Shown here in pieces: positions 27,025 through 33,426 of a stretch of 64,000 nt of DNA (position 1 is the first letter of the stretch; each line of letters opens with the position of its first letter). Made by a program: the position numbers and the translations under genes. The stretch is taken from positions 1-64,000 of the forward strand of contig NZ_JAGEKP010000012.1 in assembly GCF_017565305.1 (NCBI RefSeq), given 5' to 3'. The notes under the pieces were generated by a model. That model was not told the origin of the DNA. It saw nothing but the letters and a program-made list of their open reading frames with translations, and ran no database searches. This DNA is from Leifsonia sp. TF02-11. GTDB taxonomy: Bacteria; Actinomycetota; Actinomycetes; Actinomycetales; Microbacteriaceae.

Positions 27025-27057
27025 GGTGGCCTCGGTTCTGGTGAGGGGGGCTAGGAT

Positions 27058-27100
27058 GGTGTACGCCGTACACCTGCACAATAGGTGTACGGCGTACACC
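27058..27100. promoter_or_regulatory. Two perfect TetR operators between DUF4386 and tetR
   Basis: GGTGTACGCCGTACACC (27058-27074) and GGTGTACGGCGTACACC (27084-27100) are perfect 8-1-8 palindromes that differ only in the central base. Centres are 26 bp apart. They lie between the divergent starts at 27024 and 27142, so the adjacent TetR protein is the obvious ligand and controls both genes. Confidence 0.85.
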
Positions 27101-27141
27101 GTGTCAACATCCGTTCACGACCTCCGCCGAAAGGGGACAGT

Positions 27142-27795
27142 ATGCCCGAGGCGACCCGTCCCCGCCTGACCCGCGACAGCGTCCTCCGGCGCGCGCTCGA
27201 ACGCGCCGACACCGCAGGCATCGACGCGCTCTCGATGCGGTCGCTGGCGTCCGAGCTCGGGGTGGTGCCGATGGCGCTCTACAAGCACGTCGCCAACAAG
27301 GAGGAGCTCGTCGACGGGATGGTCGACCTGGTCTGGGCCGAGGTCGAGCCGCCAGCCGGCGCCACCTGGCGGGAGGCGATGCGCGCACGAGCGGTGTCGC
27401 TGCGCGCGGCACTGCGGCGCCACCCCTGGGCGGTCGGGCTGATGGAGTCGCGCACGCGGCCGGGGCTCGCGAACCTCGCCGCGCACAACGCGATGATGGG
27501 GTGCCTGCGCGAGGCCGGATTCCCGTTCCGCACCACCGTGCACGTGACGTCGGTGCTCGACGCGTACGTGTACGGGTTCGCCCTCCAGGAGAAGACCCTC
27601 CCGTTCGCTTCCGCGGAGGAGTCGGGGCAGGTGGCGGCCGAGACGGAGCAGTCCGTTCCCGCCGAGGTGGCGCAGCGCTTCCCGTACCTGCTGGAGGTCG
27701 TCGCCCGGCTCGCAGAGTCCGGCTACGACTACGACGAGGAGTTCGCCACGGGTCTCGACCTCATCCTCGACGGCGTCGAGCGTCGCTGGCCCTGA
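27142..27795 (+). CDS. TetR family regulator
   Basis: This 217-residue regulator has an N-terminal helix-turn-helix (about residues 10-60, motif LSMRSLASELGVVPMALYKHVANKEELVDGM) and a C-terminal domain of the Tet_C type (about 75-215). The MALYKHV recognition helix is typical of the TetR/AcrR group with that C-terminus. AAGGGGA precedes the ATG. It is divergent from the DUF4386 gene, with twin palindromic operators between. The ligand is not predictable. Confidence 0.9.
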   Translation: MPEATRPRLTRDSVLRRALERADTAGIDALSMRSLASELGVVPMALYKHVANKEELVDGMVDLVWAEVEPPAGATWREAMRARAVSLRAALRRHPWAVGLMESRTRPGLANLAAHNAMMGCLREAGFPFRTTVHVTSVLDAYVYGFALQEKTLPFASAEESGQVAAETEQSVPAEVAQRFPYLLEVVARLAESGYDYDEEFATGLDLILDGVERRWP

Positions 27796-27834
27796 CGGCC
27801 GCCGATCGCACCATCTGCGGCAAATCTGCCCAGG

Positions 27835-28758
27835 TCAGTCGAGGTGGTCGAGGTAGCGCAGGATGATGCCCTCGCGCAGCGCCCACGGACAGACCTCGAG
27901 CTCGGCGACGTCCAGGGCGCGCATGGCCTCCCGCAGCACCACTCCGCCCGCGACGATCTGGAACGTGCGGTCCGCGGTGATGCCCGGCAGTGCGGTGCGC
28001 GCATCGGCGGGCAGCTGCGCCAGCCGCGGCACCCAGTCCGCGAGTTCGGAGCGGCGCAGGAGGCTCCGCTCGGTGCCGCCGGGGCCGCTCGCCGTCGAGC
28101 CCGCGAGCCGGGCGAGCGAGCGGATGGTCTTGGAGGTGCCGATCACGTGTTCGCGCCCCCGGCCGGAGAACCGTCCGACGGCCTCCGCGAGGGTCGCCCT
28201 GGCGTAGTCGCGCAGCGCGGTGAGCTGGTCCTCGGTGGGCGGGTCGAGGTGCAGGAACCCGATGGTGCTGCGGCCGGCGCCGAGGGGGAGGGACACCGCG
28301 GTGTCCGGGTACTCGTCGGCGCCCGCCGCGACCTCCAGGGAGCCGCCGCCGATGTCGAGCAGCAGGAGCGAGCCGGAGGACCATCCCGACCAGCGCCGGA
28401 CGGCGAGGAAGGTCAGCCGCGCCTCGTCCTCGCCGGAGAGCACCTGCAGCTCGACGCCGGTCTCGTCGCGGATGCGACGCAGGATCGCCGGACCGTTGGC
28501 GGCCTCCCGGATCGCGGAGGTCGCGAACGGCAGCAGCTCATCGATGCCCTCCGCTTCACCGACCGCGACCGCAGCGCGGATGGCCTCGAGGATGGCGGTC
28601 TCGCCCTCCTCGCTGATCGACCCGTCCTCCAGGATGTAGCGCATCAGGCGCAGCACGGACTTGTGGGTCGCCGCAGGGAGCGGCCGGGCGCCGGGGTGCG
28701 CGTCGACGACGAGCAGGTGGATGGTGTTCGATCCCACGTCGAGGACTCCGAGTCGCAT
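27835..28758 (-). CDS. Ppx/GppA family phosphatase
   Basis: This 307-residue member of the ASKHA superfamily starts MRLGVLDVGSNTIHLLV (phosphate 1 motif) and has LLLLDIGGGSLEVAAG (phosphate 2) at about residues 130-145. Short single-domain forms like this act as exopolyphosphatases or on pppGpp. No Shine-Dalgarno exists, but TACTCT (28765-28770, minus strand) ends 6 nt before this ATG, supporting leaderless translation from here rather than from the longer frame. It is convergent with the TetR gene. Confidence 0.9.
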   Translation of the reverse strand: MRLGVLDVGSNTIHLLVVDAHPGARPLPAATHKSVLRLMRYILEDGSISEEGETAILEAIRAAVAVGEAEGIDELLPFATSAIREAANGPAILRRIRDETGVELQVLSGEDEARLTFLAVRRWSGWSSGSLLLLDIGGGSLEVAAGADEYPDTAVSLPLGAGRSTIGFLHLDPPTEDQLTALRDYARATLAEAVGRFSGRGREHVIGTSKTIRSLARLAGSTASGPGGTERSLLRRSELADWVPRLAQLPADARTALPGITADRTFQIVAGGVVLREAMRALDVAELEVCPWALREGIILRYLDHLD

Positions 28759-28930
28759 AGACAGAGAGTAACGGTCGCGCGACCGGGACTCCGCGCCACG
28801 TTCGCGCCGCACGCTGCGCTCGGCCGCAGCCGCTCACGGACGGGCGCTGGGAGCCCCTCACTCTGAGAAACCTGTTGATCGCCCCTTGTCGTGCTGACAA
28901 GATCGGAGTACCCGAAACAGTGAGGCTCCT

Positions 28931-30121
28931 ATGCGCTTCCCGAGAACCGCCTTCGTCGCCGCCGTCTCCGCGATCACCCTCGGTGTCGCCCTGCTGACCG
29001 GGTGCTCATCCCAGCCCGACGTCGCACTCGCCACCGCCACCATCACGCCGGAGCGCGGAGGAACGGTGAAGGCCGCCAACGGAATCACCCTCGAGGTGCC
29101 CGCCGGAGTCGTCGCCCATGAGACCGCGGCCACGATCACCGATGTCGGGGACTGCAAGTACGACATCCACATCGCGGGCGACTGGACGGGGAAGATCGCT
29201 GTCACCATGCCGTTGGCCGGTCACGACGACGCTGTCGCCCACCAGGTGGGCGGCTCGTGGGTGATGGAGGGAACCGACTACGCCCAGTCCACCGTCTGGG
29301 TCACCTCCCTCTCGCTGTTCAGCACCATCCGCGACGCTGCCATCAAGCTCGTCTGCAAGGCCTTCGGGAACACGGTACTGCCTTGCCTGCTCGGCAAGGG
29401 GATCGAGTTCGTCGACAAACAGCTGGCCCTGTGGATCGCCAAGGTCACCGGAAACTCCTGCGCCGCCACCGTCATCGCCACCATCATCGGGGGAGGCTTC
29501 CCGGGCAATCGTTTCGTCAAGAGCGGAGAGATCGCTCTCCGGTTGCTGTTCTCCGAACAGTGCGCAGGGATGGCCGGCGAATCGCAGGACTACATCAACG
29601 CGCACATCGACTGGAACGGTGACGAAATCCCCGACGCCCAGCAGCAGCAGCCGCCAGCACCGTCGCAGGCGGCGCCTGCGCCGGCACCTGCGCCTGCGCC
29701 CGCGCCACAGCCCGCTCCCGCTCCCGCACCGCAGCCCGCTCCCGCTCCCGCACCGCAGCCGGCACCTGCGGTTCCCGCACCTGCACCGGCGCCCCCGGTC
29801 GCAGTGCCGCCCGCTCCGCCCGCGCCTGCTCCGATGAAGGCATGGGTCACCCGGGACGGCGACACCATCACCTACCACTGGCAGAGCATGCCGCCGGGTA
29901 TGTGGCCGCAGGTGGACCGGTTCCGCTGCTGGCGGTATACCCAGCAGACTGACCCCGGAGGGTGGGCCACCGACGGGTGCGGTGAGAAGGGTGGCTTCGC
30001 CGGTTTCCCGACGGGCGACGGGTCGGTGTCGTTCACCTATCCCGGTGCAACCGATTCGTTCTCCATCGAGCCCTGGAAGTTCGGACCGTGGCTCTCCCCG
30101 GGCGGCGTCTGGCAACAGTGA
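28931..30121 (+). CDS. Secreted lipoprotein with ZU5-like domain and Ala-Pro linker
   Basis: This 396-residue protein has a lipoprotein signal peptide with lipobox LTGC (Cys at about residue 26). Residues about 36-110 (ERGGTVKAANGITLEVPAGVVAHETAATIT) resemble a ZU5-like beta domain. A Cys-containing middle region follows, then an Ala/Pro/Gln linker (about 243-300). The C-terminal domain of about 90 residues has WRYTQQTDPGGWATDGCGEKGG. It is anchored outside the membrane and its function is unknown. It is the nearest gene upstream of the small peptide gene, on the same strand but separated by about 210 bp and an independent promoter. Confidence 0.75.
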   Translation: MRFPRTAFVAAVSAITLGVALLTGCSSQPDVALATATITPERGGTVKAANGITLEVPAGVVAHETAATITDVGDCKYDIHIAGDWTGKIAVTMPLAGHDDAVAHQVGGSWVMEGTDYAQSTVWVTSLSLFSTIRDAAIKLVCKAFGNTVLPCLLGKGIEFVDKQLALWIAKVTGNSCAATVIATIIGGGFPGNRFVKSGEIALRLLFSEQCAGMAGESQDYINAHIDWNGDEIPDAQQQQPPAPSQAAPAPAPAPAPAPQPAPAPAPQPAPAPAPQPAPAVPAPAPAPPVAVPPAPPAPAPMKAWVTRDGDTITYHWQSMPPGMWPQVDRFRCWRYTQQTDPGGWATDGCGEKGGFAGFPTGDGSVSFTYPGATDSFSIEPWKFGPWLSPGGVWQQ

Positions 30122-30225
30122 CCGGGCTCCCGGACGCGACACGCCGTGTCGATTCCCCCACTTCGGAGGGGTCGATGTCGGTGGTTCCGCGTAATCTCGG
30201 GGGTGTCGGGCAGTCCGCCAGAAAA

Positions 30226-30274
30226 AACCCGAAAACACTACATGTAGTGGAATGACAATCGTGTCATTCGGGTT
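30226..30274. promoter_or_regulatory. Nested palindromic operator of the small peptide gene
   Basis: Three inverted repeats are stacked here: a perfect 14-bp palindrome CACTACATGTAGTG (30236-30249); GAATGACA-N4-TGTCATTC (30250-30269); and outer arms AACCCGAA (30226-30233) with TTCGGGTT (30267-30274). The second covers the -35 element of the downstream promoter. The stretch is AT-rich against a GC-rich background and not explained by neighbouring genes. Confidence 0.7.
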
Positions 30275-30281
30275 ATATAGT
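30252..30281 (+). promoter_or_regulatory. Promoter of the small peptide gene
   Basis: ATGACA (30252-30257, 5 of 6 to TTGACA) is followed by TATATA (30274-30279, 16-bp spacer) or TATAGT (30276-30281, 18-bp spacer). This is the most consensus-like promoter noticed in the window. It predicts a 5' leader of roughly 45 nt. Confidence 0.65.
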
Positions 30282-30331
30282 GGGTAAACACCGCGAGACA
30301 CACGGTGAACAGACTTCTAGGGGAGGCCATC

Positions 30332-30415
30332 ATGGACTACGAAAACGACACCGTCGGCGGCTACGCAGTTCCCGTCGACCCGATGGATCTGCTGCAGTGC
30401 GACAGCTGCCAGTAG
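30332..30415 (+). CDS. 27-residue regulated peptide ending in CxxCQ, unknown family
   Basis: This short gene is well supported: its own near-consensus promoter, nested operators, a strong Shine-Dalgarno (AGGGGAGG, 6 nt before ATG) and a dedicated terminator right after the stop. The product starts MDYENDTVGGYAVPVDP and ends MDLLQCDSCQ. It is acidic, has no signal peptide or membrane segment, and its only cysteines form CxxC two residues from the end. A short acidic leader with a Cys-bearing tail recalls RiPP precursors or signalling peptides, but no modification enzyme is adjacent. A regulatory or metal-binding peptide is equally possible. I do not recognise the family. Confidence 0.7.
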   Translation: MDYENDTVGGYAVPVDPMDLLQCDSCQ

Positions 30416-30433
30416 TCCGCTGACACAGCTTCG

Positions 30434-30470
30434 AGAGCCCCGGCGCTTCTGCGCCGGGGCTCTTCTGTTT
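30434..30470 (+). terminator. Rho-independent terminator after the small peptide gene
   Basis: A perfect 13-bp stem (AGAGCCCCGGCGC/GCGCCGGGGCTCT) with a 4-nt loop is followed by TCTGTTT. It separates the peptide gene from the HadA-like gene, whose promoter starts immediately after. Confidence 0.9.
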
Positions 30471-30472
30471 CG

Positions 30473-30478
30473 TAGAAT
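30473..30478 (+). promoter_or_regulatory. -10 hexamer of the HadA-HadB-murB operon
   Basis: TAGAAT ends 6 nt before the GTG start, with no Shine-Dalgarno: a leaderless arrangement directly behind a terminator. Confidence 0.6.
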
Positions 30479-30484
30479 CGTCGG

Positions 30485-30931
30485 GTGCCAGTGAATCCAG
30501 AGCTCGTGGGGCGCAGTTTCCCCCCGACCCCTCCCTACCTCGTCGGGCGTGAGAAGGTGCGGGAGTTCGCCGCGGCCGTATTCGCCACCGACCCTGTCAG
30601 CTTCGATGTGGCGGCCGCGCAGGCCGCCGGCCACGCCGACCTCGTCGCGCCGCCGACGTTCGCCGTCGTGGTGCAGCAGCTCACCCTCGACCAGCTGCTC
30701 GCCGACCCGGAGGCCGGGATCGACTTCAGCCGCGTCGTCCACGGCGACCAGCGGTTCACGTTCTCGCGGCCGATCGTGGCGGGCGACGAGCTCACCGCGA
30801 CGCTCACGGTGACCTCCGTGAAGTCGCTCGGCACGCACTCGATGGTCACCGCCGAGAGTGTCATCGTCGACGATGCCGGCGAGCACGTCGTGACCACCGT
30901 GTCCACCCTGGTCGTTCGAGGAGACGAGTGA
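30485..30931 (+). CDS. HadA-like (FAS1-like) dehydratase domain protein
   Basis: This 148-residue hotdog-fold protein of the MaoC N-terminal (FAS1_DH-like) type resembles mycobacterial HadA, the non-catalytic partner of 3-hydroxyacyl-ACP dehydratase (motifs GRSFPPTPPYLVGREKVREFAAAV and VVHGDQRFTFSRPIVAGDEL). It starts at a leaderless GTG. The next gene encodes the matching HadB-like subunit, starting at the stop codon, so the two should form a heterodimer. The microbacterial substrate is not established. Confidence 0.87.
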   Translation: MPVNPELVGRSFPPTPPYLVGREKVREFAAAVFATDPVSFDVAAAQAAGHADLVAPPTFAVVVQQLTLDQLLADPEAGIDFSRVVHGDQRFTFSRPIVAGDELTATLTVTSVKSLGTHSMVTAESVIVDDAGEHVVTTVSTLVVRGDE

Positions 30932-31356
30932 TGCCCGCACCCGAGTTCGAGTCCCTCACCGTCGGCGACGTGGTCGCCGAGCGCACCTTCGATCTCAGCA
31001 GGGACGCGCTCGTTCGTTACGCGGGCGCCTCCGGCGACTTCAACCCGATCCACTACCGCGACGACGTCGCGACCTCGGTGGGGCTCCCCGGAGTGATCGC
31101 CCACGGGATGCTCACGATGGGTCTGTCCGTGCAGCCGGTCGTGGACTGGGTGGGCGACCCCGCGCGCGTCGTCGACTATCAGGTGCGGTTCACGCGCCCG
31201 GTGGTCGTCGACCCGACGAGCGGCGCGAGCGTGCAGGTGACCGCCAAGGTCGGCCAGCTCGACGCGGAGGCGCGGGTGGCGCGCATCGACCTCACCACGA
31301 CCTTCAACGCCGAGACTGTGCTCGGCAAGGCGCAGGTCCGCGTCTCGCTCGCGTGA
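30931..31356 (+). CDS. MaoC/HadB-like dehydratase
   Basis: This 141-residue hotdog-fold protein has the hydratase-2 active-site motif YAGASGDFNPIHYRDDVATSVGLPGVIAHGM, with catalytic Asp and His. It should act with the preceding HadA-like protein to dehydrate a 3-hydroxyacyl thioester. GAGGAG seven bases upstream favours this ATG over the GTG at 30928. Its stop overlaps the murB start, so fatty-acid-like metabolism and peptidoglycan synthesis are coupled in one operon here. Confidence 0.9.
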   Translation: MPAPEFESLTVGDVVAERTFDLSRDALVRYAGASGDFNPIHYRDDVATSVGLPGVIAHGMLTMGLSVQPVVDWVGDPARVVDYQVRFTRPVVVDPTSGASVQVTAKVGQLDAEARVARIDLTTTFNAETVLGKAQVRVSLA

Positions 31357-32501
31357 ACGACGCGACGACGGGGGTGCCCGCTCTCGCGGAGCTCACGACC
31401 ATGCGCGTCGGGGGCGTGCCGGAGGCCCTGATCGCGCCGGTGACCACCGACGCGCTCGTCGAGGCCGTCCGCGAGGTCTGGGCGTCGGGGGAGGAGTGGC
31501 TCCTCCTCGGCGGCGGATCGAACACGGTGGCCAGCGACGACGGCTTCGAGGGCACGGTCATCCACGTGGTGACCAGGGGCATCGACCGGCTCGACGCCCC
31601 CGACGGTCGCGTGCGGCTGCGGGTGCAGGCGGGCGAGCCCTGGGACGAGGTTGTCGCCCTGACCGTGCGGAACGGGTGGTCGGGCGTCGAGGCGCTGTCG
31701 GGCATCCCCGGTTCGACGGGTGCGGCGCCGGTGCAGAACATCGGGGCGTACGGGCAGGAGTTGGAGTCGGCCCTCGTCGGCGTCGAATTCCTCGACGCGG
31801 AGACCGGCGACGTCGTACGTCTGTCGCGTGCGGAACTGGAGCTCGGCTATCGCACGTCCGTGCTGAAGCGCGGTCGGCTCGGCGTGGTGCTCGCGGTGGA
31901 GCTGGAGCTGTCGGACAACTCGGTTCCCGGCGGTGTCGGCGCACCTCTCAGCGCGCCGGTCGCGTACACGCAGCTGGCCGACTCGCTCGGCGTTCCGCTC
32001 GGCTCCCGGGTTCCTGTCGCCGAACTGCGGCGCGCGGTGCTGGCTCTGCGCGCCTCCAAAGGGATGGTGCTCGATCCCGACGACCCGGACTCGGTCAGCT
32101 CGGGCAGCTTCTTCACCAACCCGATCGTCTCGGAGTCGTTCGCGCGCGGCCTGCCAGCGAAAGCGCCCCGCTGGCCGGTGACTCCTCCCGAACCGGATGT
32201 CGTGATCGGCCTCCCCCTCGGAGGCGTCCACCCGCTCGACATCCCGCCGCTGGCGGACGGCCCCTACGACGTGAAGCTCTCGGCCGCGTGGCTGATCGAG
32301 AACGCCGGCATCCGCCGGGGCTTCGCCCTGCCGGGGTCGGGCGCCGTCATCTCGTCGAAGCACACCCTTGCGATCGTCAACCGCGGCCACGCCACGGCCG
32401 CGGACGTCGCACAACTGGCCTCGTTCATCCAGGCGCGCGTGCAGGCCGAGTTCGGCGTGCTCCTGCGACCGGAACCGGTGCTGGTGGGTCTGACGCTCTG
32501 A
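31353..32501 (+). CDS. murB: UDP-N-acetylmuramate dehydrogenase
   Basis: This 382-residue flavoenzyme reduces UDP-GlcNAc-enolpyruvate to UDP-MurNAc in peptidoglycan synthesis. FAD-binding motifs LLGGGSNTV and GLSGIPGSTGAAPVQNIGAYGQE are present. The catalytic Ser is in SSGSFFTNPIVS (about S252) and a Glu sits near the end in RPEPVLVG. The YTQL/IENAGIRRGFALPG regions place it with type I (E. coli-like) MurB. A GTG start overlaps the preceding stop. Confidence 0.95.
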   Translation: MNDATTGVPALAELTTMRVGGVPEALIAPVTTDALVEAVREVWASGEEWLLLGGGSNTVASDDGFEGTVIHVVTRGIDRLDAPDGRVRLRVQAGEPWDEVVALTVRNGWSGVEALSGIPGSTGAAPVQNIGAYGQELESALVGVEFLDAETGDVVRLSRAELELGYRTSVLKRGRLGVVLAVELELSDNSVPGGVGAPLSAPVAYTQLADSLGVPLGSRVPVAELRRAVLALRASKGMVLDPDDPDSVSSGSFFTNPIVSESFARGLPAKAPRWPVTPPEPDVVIGLPLGGVHPLDIPPLADGPYDVKLSAAWLIENAGIRRGFALPGSGAVISSKHTLAIVNRGHATAADVAQLASFIQARVQAEFGVLLRPEPVLVGLTL

Positions 32502-32624
32502 GGATCCGGCGAGCATCCGGTGACGGGTCGGCCGAGCAAGCCGCCCGCTGTGGAGGTCGAGTGTGGCGGTCAACCGCAAAGCGACCTGGCGGCGTTCTCT
32601 GAGAGGACTCTCACCCTCCGTTCC

Positions 32625-32630
32625 TAGGCT
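32625..32630 (+). promoter_or_regulatory. -10 hexamer for the frameshifted MGFLD gene
   Basis: TAGGCT lies 6 nt before the ATG at 32637 with no Shine-Dalgarno. This supports that ATG, and so the frame that is later broken. Confidence 0.5.
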
Positions 32631-32636
32631 GTGGCC

Positions 32637-33402
32637 ATGGGATTCCTCGATCGACTCCTCGGCCGCGAAGAACCGCAGGACGACCGCACTCGCCAATACC
32701 AGCCCGCTCAGCAGTACGCCAATACTGCACGTTCGGCACCTGCCGGAGCAGGTGCGTCTGCCGGCACTGCCGCGCCTGCCGGCACTGCCGCGCCTGCCGG
32801 CACTGCCGCGCCCGCCGGCGCCCCCGTCGGCGCAACGCACCGAAGACGAGATCGCCGTCGAGCGCTACCGCTACCTCCTGCGCACGGCCCCGCCCGAGAC
32901 CATCGAGCAGGTCCACGAGGAGGCCTTCGCCAAACTGACCCCGGAGCAGCGCCGCCTCGTGTTCCAGGAGCTCTCGGCCAACGCGCCGGCGGGAGAGCAG
33001 CCGGGCGCGGACGACGCTCGTTCGCTCGCCCAGGCCGCGACCCGCTCCGAACTGCGCCAACCCGGCACCCTGGAGCGCACGCTCGGCGCCCGCCCGGGAG
33101 GCGGAATGGGCTTCGGAGGGATGTTCGCGAGCTCGCTTCTCGGCAGCGTGGCGGGCTACGTCATCGCCTCCACGCTCGTCAGCGCCTTCCTGCCGGCACC
33201 CGGCGCGGAGCAGGCGGCCACAGACGGCGGATCGCCCGACGCCGCCTCCGGCGCCGATACCTCGGGTTGGGACGGCGGCTCCGGCTGGGACGGCTCCTCC
33301 GGCTGGGACGCAGGCAGTGGCGACTTCGGCTCTGGCGATTTCGGCGGCGGCGATTTCGGTGGCGGCGATTTCGGTGGCGGCGATTTCGGCGGCTTCATCT
33401 GA
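32637..33402 (+). CDS. MGFLD-type conserved protein with apparent frameshift
   Basis: Two frames share one gene. The 5' frame begins MGFLDRLLGREEPQDD and runs through an AGTAAP-rich repeat to about 32820. The 3' frame carries the conserved part, DEIAVERYRYLLRTAPPETIEQVHEEAFAKLTPEQRRLVFQELS, then a Gly-rich membrane-like segment and a tail of GGDFGG repeats. Homologues I know from Microbacteriaceae (sometimes misnamed cation-transporting ATPase) have both parts fused. Removing one base, for instance in the C5 run at 32821-32825, would join them. This could be a sequencing error, a broken gene or slippage. The biochemical function is unknown. Confidence 0.6.
32762..32819 (+). repeat. 18-bp tandem repeat in the MGFLD gene
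   Basis: About three copies of an 18-bp unit (GCCGGCACTGCCGCGCCT) encode AGTAAP repeats immediately before the frame break. Copy-number change alone would keep frame. Confidence 0.75.
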
Positions 33403-33426
33403 CCGGCGTTCCGATTCGACCGCTCA

